Source: Bugulina stolonifera
Taxonomy: Eukaryota > Bryozoa > Gymnolaemata > Cheilostomatida > Bugulidae
NCBI GenBank assembly: GCA_935421135.1
Contig: OW285194.1
Coordinates: 620,001 to 684,000, forward strand
Direction: 5' to 3'
DNA length: 64,000 nt
Below the pieces are notes generated by a model that searched no databases, was not told the origin of the DNA, and saw only the letters and a list, made by a program, of their open reading frames with translations. How positions within the stretch are numbered: the first letter of the stretch is position 1; each line of letters begins with the position of its first letter. Shown here piece by piece: positions 1 through 13,798 of the stretch. A program made the position numbers and the translations under genes.

Positions 1-3000
1 GTAGAAGATGTTCAATATTGCATAAAAGTATGTTTTCAGTGTGATTTGTACCAAATTGCTGTCTGTAACAATGTGTTTCATTCACTTTTGCAATGTTCAG
101 AATGCATAATTTGAATGAAAATCAATAAAACATGACTTTGCATGCAATATTCAACTTTGCAAACATGTAAGATAATGTCAGATTTGTGATTTTTGTCAAA
201 TTCACTTGAGTTATTAGTTTGCAAACTAGTAGAAGATGTTCAATATTGCATAAAAGTAAGTTTTCAGTGTGTTTTGTACCAAATTGCTGTCTGTAACAAT
301 GTGTTTCATTCACTTTTGCAATGTTCAGAGTGCAAAATTTGAATGAAACTCAATAAAACTTGACTTTGCATGCAATATACAACTTTGCAAACATGCAAGA
401 TAATGTCAGATTTGTGATTTTTGTCAAATTCACTTGAGTTATTAGTTTGTAAACTAGTAGAAGATGTTCAATATTGCATAAAAGTAAGTTTTCAGTGTGT
501 TTTGTACCAAATTGCTGTCTGTAACAATGTGTTTCATTCACTTTTGCAATGTTCAGAATGCATAATTTGAATGAAAATCAATAAAACATGACTTTGCATG
601 CAATATACAACTTTGCAAACATGTAAGATAATGGCAGATTTGTGATTTTTGTCAAATTCACTTGAGTTATTAGTTTGGAAACTAGTAGAAGATGTTCAAT
701 ATTGCATAAAAGTAAGTTTTCAGTGTGTTTTGTACCAAATTGCTGTCTGTAACAATGTGTTTCATTCACTTTTGCAATGTTCAGAATGCATAATTTGAAT
801 GAAAATCAATAAAACATGACTTTGCATGCAATATTCAACTTTGCAAACATGTAAGATAATGTCAGATTTGTGATTTTTGTCAAATTCACTTGAGTTATTA
901 GTTTGCAAACTAGTAGAAGATGTTCAATATTGCATAAAAGTAAGTTTTCAGTGTGTTTTGTACCAAATTGCTGTCTGTAACAATGTGTTTCATTCACGTT
1001 TGCAATGTTCAGAATGCAAAATTTGAATGAAAATCAATAAAACATGACTTTGCATGCAATATTCAACTTTGCAAACATCAAACATAATGTCTGATTTGCG
1101 ATTTTTGACAAATTCACTTGAGGTATTAGTTTGTAAACTAGTAGAAGATGTTCAATATTGCATAAAAGTATGTTTTCAGTGTGATTTGTACCAAATTGCT
1201 GTCTGTAACAACGTGTTTCATTCACTTTTGCAATGTTCAGAATGCATGATTTGAATGAAAATCAATAAAACATGACTTTGCATGCAATATTCAACTTTGC
1301 AAACATCAAACATAATGTCTGATTTGCGATTTTTGACAAATTCACTTGAGGTATTAGTTTGTAAACTAGTAGAAGATGTTCAATATTGCATAAAAGTATG
1401 TTTTCAGTGTGATTTGTACCAAATTGCTGTCTGTAACAATGTGTTTCATTCACTTTTGCAATGTTCAGAATGCATAATTTGAATGAAAATCAATAAAACA
1501 TGATTTTGCATGCAATATTTAACTTTGCAAACATGTAAGATAAAGTCAGATTTGTGATTTTTGTCAAATTCACTTAAGTTATTAGTTTGTAAACTAGTAG
1601 AAGATGTTCAGTATTGCATAAAAGTAAGTTTTCAGTGTGTTTTGTACCAAATTGCTGTCTGTAACAATGTGTTTCATTCACTTTTGCAATGTTCAGAGTG
1701 CAAAATTTGAATGAAACTCAATAAAACTTGACTTTGCATGCAATATACAACTTTGCAAACATGCAAGATAATGTCAGATTTGTGATTTTTGTCAAATTCA
1801 CTTGAGTTATTAGTTTGTAAACTAGTAGAAGATGTTCAATATTGCATAAAAGTAAGTTTTCAGTGTGTTTTGTACCAAATTGCTGTCTGTAACAATGTGT
1901 TTCATCCACTTTTGCAATGTTCAGAGGCATAATTTGAATGAAAATAAACAAAACATGACTTTGCATGCAATATTCAACTTTGCAAACATGTAAGATGATG
2001 TCAGATTGGTGATTTTTGTCAAATTCACTTGAGTTATTAGTTTGCAAACTAGTAGAAGATGTTCAATATTGCATAAAAGTAAGTTTTCAGTGTGTTTTGT
2101 ACCAAATTGCTGTCTGTAACAATGTGTTTCATTCACTTTTGCAATGTTCAGAATGCATAATTTAAATGAAAATCAATAAAACATGACTTTGCATGCAATA
2201 TTCAACTTTGCAAACATCAAACATAATGTCTGATTTGTGATTTTTGACAAATTCACTTGAGGTATTAGTTTGTAAACTAGTAGAAGATGTTCAATATTGC
2301 ATAAAAGTATGTTTTCAGTGTGATTTGTACCAAATTGCTGTCTGTAACAATGTGTTTCATTCACTTTTGCAATGTTCAGAATGCATAATTTGAATGAAAA
2401 TCAATAAAACATGACTTTGCATGCAATATTCAACTTTGCAAACATGTAAGATAATGTCAGATTTGTGATTTTTGTCAAATTCACTTGAGTTATTAGTTTG
2501 CAAACTAGTAGAAGATGTTCAATATTGCATAAAAGTAAGTTTTCAGTGTGTTTTGTACCAAATTGCTGTCTGTAACAATGTGTTTCATTCACGTTTGCAA
2601 TGTTCAGAATGCAAAATTTGAATGAAAATCAATAAAACATGACTTTGCATGCAATATTCAACTTTGCAAACATCAAACATAATGTCTGATTTGCGATTTT
2701 TGACAAATTCACTTGAGGTATTAGTTTGTAAACTAGTAGAAGATGTTCAATATTGCATAAAAGTATGTTTTCAGTGTGATTTGTACCAAATTGCTGTCTG
2801 TAACAATGTGTTTCATTCACTTTTGCAATGTTCAGAATGCATAATTTGAATGAAAATCAATAAAACATGATTTTGCATGCAATGTTTAACTTTGCAAACA
2901 TGTAAGATAAAGTCAGATTTGTGATTTTTGTCAAATTCACTTAAGTTATTAGTTTGTAAACTAGTAGAAGATGTTCAGTATTGCATAAAAGTAAGTTTTC

Positions 3001-5591
3001 AGTGTGTTTTGTACCAAATTGCTGTCTGTAACAATGTGTTTCGTTCACTTTTGCAATGTTCAGAATGCATAATTTGAATGAAAATCAATAAAACATGACT
3101 TTGCATGCAATATACAACTTTGCAAACATGTAAGATAATGTCAGATTTGTGATTTTTGTCAAATTCACTTCAGTTATTAGATTGTAAACTAGTAGAAGAT
3201 GTTCAATATTGCATAAAAGTAAGTTTTCAGTGTGTTTTGTACCAAATTGCTGTCTGTAACAATGTGTTTCATTCACTTTTGCAATGTTCAGAATGCATAA
3301 TTTAAATGAAAATCAATAAAACATGACTTTGCATGCAATATTCAACTTTGCAAACATCAAACATAATGTCTGATTTGTGATTTTTGACAAATTCACTTGA
3401 GGTATTAGTTTGTAAACTAGTAGAAGATGTTCAATATTGCATAAAAGTATGTTTTCAGTGTGATTTGTACCAAATTGCTGTCTGTAACAATGTGTTTCAT
3501 TCACTTTTGCAATGTTCAGAATGCATAATTTGAATGAAAATCAATAAAACATGACTTTGCATGCAATATTCAACTTTGCAAACATGTAAGATAATGTCAG
3601 ATTTGTGATTTTTGTCAAATTCACTTGAGTTATTAGTTTGCAAACTAGTAGAAGATGTTCAATATTGCATAAAAGTAAGTTTTCAGTGTGTTTTGTACCA
3701 AATTGCTGTCTGTAACAATGTGTTTCATTCACGTTTGCAATGTTCAGAATGCAAAATTTGAATGAAAATCAATAAAACATGACTTTGCATGCAATATTCA
3801 ACTTTGCAAACATCAAACATAATGTCTGATTTGCGATTTTTGACAAATTCACTTGAGGTATTAGTTTGTAAACTAGTAGAAGATGTTCAATATTGCATAA
3901 AAGTATGTTTTCAGTGTGATTTGTACCAAATTGCTGTCTGTAACAATGTGTTTCATTCACTTTTGCAATGTTCAGAATGCATAATTTGAATGAAAATCAA
4001 TAAAACATGATTTTGCATGCAATGTTTAACTTTGCAAACATGTAAGATAAAGTCAGATTTGTGATTTTTGTCAAATTCACTTAAGTTATTAGTTTGTAAA
4101 CTAGTAGAAGATGTTCAGTATTGCATAAAAGTAAGTTTTCAGTGTGTTTTGTACCAAATTGCTGTCTGTAACAATGTGTTTCGTTCACTTTTGCAATGTT
4201 CAGAATGCATAATTTGAATGAAAATCAATAAAACATGACTTTGCATGCAATATACAACTTTGCAAACATGTAAGATAATGTCAGATTTGTGATTTTTGTC
4301 AAATTCACTTCAGTTATTAGATTGTAAACTAGTAGAAGATGTTCAATATTGCATAAAAGTAAGTTTTCAGTGTGTTTTGTACCAAATTGCTGTCTGTAGC
4401 AATGTGTTTCATTCACTTTTGCAATGTTCAGAGGCATAATTTGAATGAAAATAAACAAAACATGACTTTGCATGCAATATTCAACTTTGCAAACGTGTAA
4501 GATGATGTCAGATTGGTGATTTTTGTCAAATTCACTTGAGTTATTAGTTTGTAAACTAGTAGAAGATGTTTAATATTGCATAAAAGTAAGTTTTCAGTGT
4601 GTTTTGTGCCAAATTGCTGTCTGTAACAATGTGTTTCATTCACTTTTGCAATGTTCAGAATGCATAATTTGAATGAAAATCAATAAAACTTGACTTTGCA
4701 TGCAATATACAACCTTGCAAACATGTAAGATAATGTCAGATTTGTGATTTTTGTCAAATTCACTTGAGTTATTAGTTTGTAAACTAGTAGAAGATGTTCA
4801 ATATTGCATAAAAGTAAGTTTTCAGTGTGTTTTGTACCAAATTGCTGTCTGTAACAATGTGTTTCATTCACTTTTGCAATGTTCAGAGTGCAAAATTTGA
4901 ATGAAACTCAATAAAACTTGACTTTGCATGCAATATACAACTTTGCAAACATGCAAGATAATGTCAGATTTGTGATTTTTGTCAAATTCACTTGAGTTAT
5001 TAGTTTGTAAACTAGTAGAAGATGTTTAATATTGCATAAAAGTAAGTTTTCAGTGTGTTTTGTGCCAAATTGCTGTCTGTAACAATGTGTTTCATTCACT
5101 TTTGCAATGTTCAGAATGCATAATTTGAATGAAAATCAATAAAACTTGACTTTGCATGCAATATACAACTTTGCAAACATGCAAGATAATGTCAGATTTG
5201 TGATTTTTGTCAAATTCACTTGAGTTATTAGTTTGTAAACTAGTAGAAGATGTTCAATATTGCATAAAAGTAAGTTTTCAGTGTGTTTTGTACCAAATTG
5301 CTGTCTGTAACAATGTGTTTCATTCACTTTTGCAATGTTCAGAATGCATAATTTGAATGAAAATCAATAAAACATGACTTTGCATGCAATATACAACTTT
5401 GCAAACATGTAAGATAATGGCAGATTTGTGATTTCTGTCAAATTCACTTGAGTTATTAGTTTGGAAACTAGTAGAAGATGTTCAATATTGCATAAAAGTA
5501 AGTTTTCAGTGTGTTTTGTACCAAATTGCTGTCTGTAACAATGTGTTTCATTCACTTTTGCAATGTTCAGAATGCATAATTTGAATGAAAA

Positions 5592-8099
5592 TCAATAAAA
5601 CATGACTTTGCATGCAATATACAACTTTGCAAACATGTAAGATAATGGCAGATTTGTGATTTTTGTCAAATTCACTTGAGTTATTAGTTTGTAAACTAGT
5701 AGAAGATGTTCAATATTGCATAAAAGTAAGTTTTCAGTGTGTTTTGTACCAAATTGCTGTCTGTAACAATGTGTTTCATTCACTTTTGCAATGTTCAGAA
5801 TGCATAATTTGAATGAAAATCAATAAAACATGACTTTGCATGCAATATACAACTTTGCAAACATGTAAGATAATGTCAGATTTGTGATTTTTGTCAAATT
5901 CACTTCAGTTATTAGATTGTAAACTAGTAGAAGATGTTCAATATTGCATAAAAGTAAGTTTTCAGTGTGTTTTGTACCAAATTGCTGTCTGTAACAATGT
6001 GTTTCATTCACTTTTGCAATGTTCAGAATGCATAATTTGAATGAAAATCAATAAAACATGACTTTGCATGCAATATTCAACTTTGCAAACATGTAAGATA
6101 ATGTCAGATTTGTGATTTTTGTCAAATTCACTTGAGTTATTAGTTTGCAAACTAGCAGAAGATGTTCAATATTGCATAAAAGTAAGTTTTCAGTGTGTTT
6201 TGTACCAAATTGCTGTCTGTAACAATGTGTTTCATTCACGTTTGCAATGTTCAGAATGCAAAATTTGAATGAAAATCAATAAAACATGACTTTGCATGCA
6301 ATATTCAACTTTGCAAACATCAAACATAATGTCTGATTTGCGATTTTTGACAAATTCACTTGAGGTATTAGTTTGTAAACTAGTAGAAGATGTTCAATAT
6401 TGCATAAAAGTATGTTTTCAGTGTGATTTGTACCAAATTGCTGTCTGTAACAATGTGTTTCATTCACTTTTGCAATGTTCAGAATGCATGATTTGAATGA
6501 AAATCAATAAAACATGACTTTGCATGCAATATTCAACTTATCAAACATCAAACATAATGTCTGATTTGCGATTTTTGACAAATTCACTTGAGGTATTAGT
6601 TTGTAAACTAGTAGAAGATGTTCAATATTGCATAAAAGTATGTTTTCAGTGTGATTTGTACCAAATTGCTGTCTGTAACAATGTGTTTCATTCACTTTTG
6701 CAATGTTCAGAATGCATAATTTGAATGAAAATCAATAAAACATGATTTTGCATGCAATATTTAACTTTGCAAACATGTAAGATAAAGTCAGATTTGTGAT
6801 TTTTGTCAAATTCACTTAAGTTATTAGTTTGTAAACTAGTAGAAGATGTTCAGTATTGCATAAAAGTAAGTTTTCAGTGTGTTTTGTACCAAATTGCTGT
6901 CTGTAACAATGTGTTTCATTCACTTTTGCAATGTTCAGAGTGCAAAATTTGAATGAAACTCAATAAAACTTGACTTTGCATGCAATATACAACTTTGCAA
7001 ACATGCAAGATAATGTCAGATTGGTGATTTTTGTCAAATTCACTTGAGTTATTAGTTTGCAAACTAGTAGAAGATGTTCAATATTGCATAAAAGTAAGTT
7101 TTCAGTGTGTTTTGTACCAAATTGCTGTCTGTAACAATGTGTTTCATTCACTTTTGCAATGTTCAGAATGCATAATTTAAATGAAAATCAATAAAACATG
7201 ACTTTGCATGCAATATTCAACTTTGCAAACATGTAAGATGATGTCAGATTGGTGATTTTTGTCAAATTCACTTGAGTTATTAGTTTGCAAACTAGTAGAA
7301 GATGTTCAATATTGCATAAAAGTAAGTTTTCAGTGTGTTTTGTACCAAATTGCTGTCTGTAACAATGTGTTTCATTCACTTTTGCAATGTTCAGAATGCA
7401 TAATTTAAATGAAAATCAATAAAACATGACTTTGCATGCAATATTCAACTTTGCAAACATCAAACATAATGTCTGATTTGTGATTTTTGACAAATTCACT
7501 TGAGGTATTAGTTTGTAAACTAGTAGAAGATGTTCAATATTGCATAAAAGTATGTTTTCAGTGTGATTTGTACCAAATTGCTGTCTGTAACAATGTGTTT
7601 CATTCACTTTTGCAATGTTCAGAATGCATAATTTGAATGAAAATCAATAAAACATGACTCTGCATGCAATATTCAACTTTGCAAACATGTAAGATAATGT
7701 CAGATTTGTGATTTTTGTCAAACTCACTTGAGTTATTAGTTTGCAAACTAGTAGAAGATGTTCAATATTGCATAAAAGTAAGTTTTCAGTGTGTTTTGTA
7801 CCAAATTGCTGTCTGTAACAATGTGTTTCATTCACTTTTGCAATGTTCAGAATGCAAAATTTGAATGAAAATCAATAAAACATGACTTTGCATGCAATAT
7901 ACAACTTTGCAAACATGTAAGATAATGGCAGATTTGTGATTTCTGTCAAATTCACTTGAGTTATTAGTTTGGAAACTAGTAGAAGATGTTCAATATTGCA
8001 TAAAAGTAAGTTTTCAGTGTGTTTTGTACCAAATTGCTGTCTGTAACAATGTGTTTCATTCACTTTTGCAATGTTCAGAATGCATAATTTGAATGAAAA
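5592..8099. repeat. higher-order repeat block, 11 monomers
   Basis: I used one monomer variant as a marker: it has ataatggcag together with a normal tttgtaaactag. It occurs at 5592 and next at 8100, which is 2508 bp or exactly 11 monomers. The block starts with the same variant order as the longer blocks downstream and then skips to the shared end, so it looks like a contracted version produced by unequal exchange. Confidence 0.8.
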
Positions 8100-11000
8100 T
8101 CAATAAAACATGACTTTGCATGCAATATACAACTTTGCAAACATGTAAGATAATGGCAGATTTGTGATTTTTGTCAAATTCACTTGAGTTATTAGTTTGT
8201 AAACTAGTAGAAGATGTTCAATATTGCATAAAAGTAAGTTTTCAGTGTGTTTTGTACCAAATTGCTGTCTGTAACAATGTGTTTCATTCACTTTTGCAAT
8301 GTTCAGAATGCATAATTTGAATGAAAATCAATAAAACATGACTTTGCATGCAATATACAACTTTGCAAACATGTAAGATAATGTCAGATTTGTGATTTTT
8401 GTCAAATTCACTTCAGTTATTAGATTGTAAACTAGTAGAAGATGTTCAATATTGCATAAAAGTAAGTTTTCAGTGTGTTTTGTACCAAATTGCTGTCTGT
8501 AACAATGTGTTTCATTCACTTTTGCAATGTTCAGAATGCATAATTTGAATGAAAATCAATAAAACATGACTTTGCATGCAATATTCAACTTTGCAAACAT
8601 GTAAGATAATGTCAGATTTGTGATTTTTGTCAAATTCACTTGAGTTATTAGTTTGCAAACTAGTAGAAGATGTTCAATATTGCATAAAAGTAAGTTTTCA
8701 GTGTGTTTTGTACCAAATTGCTGTCTGTAACAATGTGTTTCATTCACGTTTGCAATGTTCAGAATGCAAAATTTGAATGAAAATCAATAAAACATGACTT
8801 TGCATGCAATATTCAACTTTGCAAACATCAAACATAATGTCTGATTTGCGATTTTTGACAAATTCACTTGAGGTATTAGTTTGTAAACTAGTAGAAGATG
8901 TTCAATATTGCATAAAAGTATGTTTTCAGTGTGATTTGTACCAAATTGCTGTCTGTAACAATGTGTTTCATTCACTTTTGCAATGTTCAGAATGCATGAT
9001 TTGAATGAAAATCAATAAAACATGACTTTGCATGCAATATTCAACTTATCAAACATCAAACATAATGTCTGATTTGCGATTTTTGACAAATTCACTTGAG
9101 GTATTAGTTTGTAAACTAGTAGAAGATGTTCAATATTGCATAAAAGTATGTTTTCAGTGTGATTTGTACCAAATTGCTGTCTGTAACAATGTGTTTCATT
9201 CACTTTTGCAATGTTCAGAATGCATAATTTGAATGAAAATCAATAAAACATGATTTTGCATGCAATATTTAACTTTGCAAACATGTAAGATAAAGTCAGA
9301 TTTGTGATTTTTGTCAAATTCACTTAAGTTATTAGTTTGTAAACTAGTAGAAGATGTTCAGTATTGCATAAAAGTAAGTTTTCAGTGTGTTTTGTACCAA
9401 ATTGCTGTCTGTAACAATGTGTTTCATTCACTTTTGCAATGTTCAGAGTGCAAAATTTGAATGAAACTCAATAAAACTTGACTTTGCATGCAATATACAA
9501 CTTTGCAAACATGCAAGATAATGTCAGATTGGTGATTTTTGTCAAATTCACTTGAGTTATTAGTTTGCAAACTAGTAGAAGATGTTCAATATTGCATAAA
9601 AGTAAGTTTTCAGTGTGTTTTGTACCAAATTGCTGTCTGTAACAATGTGTTTCATTCACTTTTGCAATGTTCAGAATGCATAATTTAAATGAAAATCAAT
9701 AAAACATGACTTTTCATGCAATATTCAACTTTGCAAACATGTAAGATGATGTCAGATTGGTGATTTTTGTCAAATTCACTTGAGTTATTATTTTGCAAAC
9801 TAGTAGAAGATGTTCAATATTGCATAAAAGTAAGTTTTCAGTGTGTTTTGTACCAAATTGCTGTCTGTAACAATGTGTTTCATTCACTTTTGCAATGTTC
9901 AGAATGCATAATTTAAATGAAAATCAATAAAACATGACTTTGCATGCAATATTCAACTTTGCAAACATCAAACATAATGTCTGATTTGTGATTTTTGACA
10001 AATTCACTTGAGGTATTAGTTTGTAAACTAGTAGAAGATGTTCAATATTGCATAAAAGTATGTTTTCAGTGTGATTTGTACCAAATTGCTGTCTGTAACA
10101 ATGTGTTTCATTCACTTTTGCAATGTTCAGAATGCATAATTTGAATGAAAATCAATAAAACATGACTTTGCATGCAATATTCAACTTTGCAAACATGTAA
10201 GATAATGTCAGATTTGTGATTTTTGTCAAATTCACTTGAGTTATTAGTTTGCAAACTAGTAGAAGATGTTCAATATTGCATAAAAGTAAGTTTTCAGTGT
10301 GTTTTGTACCAAATTGCTGTCTGTAACAATGTGTTTCATTCACGTTTGCAATGTTCAGAATGCAAAATTTGAATGAAAATCAATAAAACATGACTTTGCA
10401 TGCAATATTCAACTTTGCAAACATCAAACATAATGTCTGATTTGCGATTTTTGACAAATTCACTTGAGGTATTAGTTTGTAAACTAGTAGAAGATGTTCA
10501 ATATTGCATAAAAGTATGTTTTCAGTGTGATTTGTACCAAATTGCTGTCTGTAACAATGTGTTTCATTCACTTTTGCAATGTTCAGAATGCATGATTTGA
10601 ATGAAAATCAATAAAACATGACTTTGCATGCAATATTCAACTTATCAAACATCAAACATAATGTCTGATTTGCGATTTTTGACAAATTCACTTGAGGTAT
10701 TAGTTTGTAAACTAGTAGAAGATGTTCAATATTGCATAAAAGTATGTTTTCAGTGTGATTTGTACCAAATTGCTGTCTGTAACAATGTGTTTCATTCACT
10801 TTTGCAATGTTCAGAATGCATAATTTGAATGAAAATCAATAAAACATGATTTTGCATGCAATATTTAACTTTGCAAACATGTAAGATAAAGTCAGATTTG
10901 TGATTTTTGTCAAATTCACTTAAGTTATTAGTTTGTAAACTAGTAGAAGATGTTCAGTATTGCATAAAAGTAAGTTTTCAGTGTGTTTTGTACCAAATTG

Positions 11001-13798
11001 CTGTCTGTAACAATGTGTTTCATTCACTTTTGCAATGTTCAGAGTGCAAAATTTGAATGAAACTCAATAAAACTTGACTTTGCATGCAATATACAACTTT
11101 GCAAACATGCAAGATAATGTCAGATTTGTGATTTTTGTCAAATTCACTTGAGTTATTAGTTTGTAAACTAGTAGAAGATGTTCAATATTGCATAAAAGTA
11201 AGTTTTCAGTGTGTTTTGTACCAAATTGCTGTCTGTAACAATGTGTTTCATCCACTTTTGCAATGTTCAGAGGCATAATTTGAATGAAAATAAACAAAAC
11301 ATGACTTTGCATGCAATATTCAACTTTGCAAACATGTAAGATGATGTCAGATTGGTGATTTTTGTCAAATTCACTTGAGTTATTAGTTTGCAAACTAGTA
11401 GAAGATGTTCAATATTGCATAAAAGTAAGTTTTCAGTGTGTTTTGTACCAAATTGCTGTCTGTAACAATGTGTTTCATTCACTTTTGCAATGTTCAGAAT
11501 GCATAATTTAAATGAAAATCAATAAAACATGACTTTGCATGCAATATTCAACTTTGCAAACATCAAACATAATGTCTGATTTGTGATTTTTGACAAATTC
11601 ACTTGAGGTATTAGTTTGTAAACTAGTAGAAGATGTTCAATATTGCATAAAAGTATGTTTTCAGTGTGATTTGTACCAAATTGCTGTCTGTAACAATGTG
11701 TTTCATTCACTTTTGCAATGTTCAGAATGCATAATTTGAATGAAAATCAATAAAACATGACTTTGCATGCAATATTCAACTTTGCAAACATGTAAGATAA
11801 TGTCAGATTTGTGATTTTTGTCAAATTCACTTGAGTTATTAGTTTGCAAACTAGTAGAAGATGTTCAATATTGCATAAAAGTAAGTTTTCAGTGTGTTTT
11901 GTACCAAATTGCTGTCTGTAACAATGTGTTTCATTCACGTTTGCAATGTTCAGAATGCAAAATTTGAATGAAAATCAATAAAACATGACTTTGCATGCAA
12001 TATTCAACTTTGCAAACATCAAACATAATGTCTGATTTGCGATTTTTGACAAATTCACTTGAGGTATTAGTTTGTAAACTAGTAGAAGATGTTCAATATT
12101 GCATAAAAGTATGTTTTCAGTGTGATTTGTACCAAATTGCTGTCTGTAACAATGTGTTTCATTCACTTTTGCAATGTTCAGAATGCATAATTTGAATGAA
12201 AATCAATAAAACATGATTTTGCATGCAATGTTTAACTTTGCAAACATGTAAGATAAAGTCAGATTTGTGATTTTTGTCAAATTCACTTAAGTTATTAGTT
12301 TGTAAACTAGTAGAAGATGTTCAGTATTGCATAAAAGTAAGTTTTCAGTGTGTTTTGTACCAAATTGCTGTCTGTAACAATGTGTTTCGTTCACTTTTGC
12401 AATGTTCAGAATGCATAATTTGAATGAAAATCAATAAAACATGACTTTGCATGCAATATACAACTTTGCAAACATGTAAGATAATGTCAGATTTGTGATT
12501 TTTGTCAAATTCACTTCAGTTATTAGATTGTAAACTAGTAGAAGATGTTCAATATTGCATAAAAGTAAGTTTTCAGTGTGTTTTGTACCAAATTGCTGTC
12601 TGTAACAATGTGTTTCATTCACTTTTGCAATGTTCAGAATGCATAATTTAAATGAAAATCAATAAAACATGACTTTGCATGCAATATTCAACTTTGCAAA
12701 CATCAAACATAATGTCTGATTTGTGATTTTTGACAAATTCACTTGAGGTATTAGTTTGTAAACTAGTAGAAGATGTTCAATATTGCATAAAAGTATGTTT
12801 TCAGTGTGATTTGTACCAAATTGCTGTCTGTAACAATGTGTTTCATTCACTTTTGCAATGTTCAGAATGCATAATTTGAATGAAAATCAATAAAACATGA
12901 CTTTGCATGCAATATTCAACTTTGCAAACATGTAAGATAATGTCAGATTTGTGATTTTTGTCAAATTCACTTGAGTTATTAGTTTGCAAACTAGTAGAAG
13001 ATGTTCAATATTGCATAAAAGTAAGTTTTCAGTGTGTTTTGTACCAAATTGCTGTCTGTAACAATGTGTTTCATTCACGTTTGCAATGTTCAGAATGCAA
13101 AATTTGAATGAAAATCAATAAAACATGACTTTGCATGCAATATTCAACTTTGCAAACATCAAACATAATGTCTGATTTGCGATTTTTGACAAATTCACTT
13201 GAGGTATTAGTTTGTAAACTAGTAGAAGATGTTCAATATTGCATAAAAGTATGTTTTCAGTGTGATTTGTACCAAATTGCTGTCTGTAACAATGTGTTTC
13301 ATTCACTTTTGCAATGTTCAGAATGCATAATTTGAATGAAAATCAATAAAACATGACTCTGCATGCAATATTCAACTTTGCAAACATGTAAGATAATGTC
13401 AGATTTGTGATTTTTGTCAAACTCACTTGAGTTATTAGTTTGCAAACTAGTAGAAGATGTTCAATATTGCATAAAAGTAAGTTTTCAGTGTGTTTTGTAC
13501 CAAATTGCTGTCTGTAACAATGTGTTTCATTCACTTTTGCAATGTTCAGAATGCAAAATTTGAATGAAAATCAATAAAACATGACTTTGCATGCAATATA
13601 CAACTTTGCAAACATGTAAGATAATGGCAGATTTGTGATTTCTGTCAAATTCACTTGAGTTATTAGTTTGGAAACTAGTAGAAGATGTTCAATATTGCAT
13701 AAAAGTAAGTTTTCAGTGTGTTTTGTACCAAATTGCTGTCTGTAACAATGTGTTTCATTCACTTTTGCAATGTTCAGAATGCATAATTTGAATGAAAA
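8100..13798. repeat. higher-order repeat block, 25 monomers (5699 bp)
   Basis: This block runs between successive marker monomers at 8100 and 13799. It has 25 monomers, one of them 227 bp long. It contains two successive runs with the variant carrying caacttatcaaacatc (9012 and 10608), followed by the cttaag/cagtattg variants. Its order is matched nearly monomer for monomer by the next block. Confidence 0.85.
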
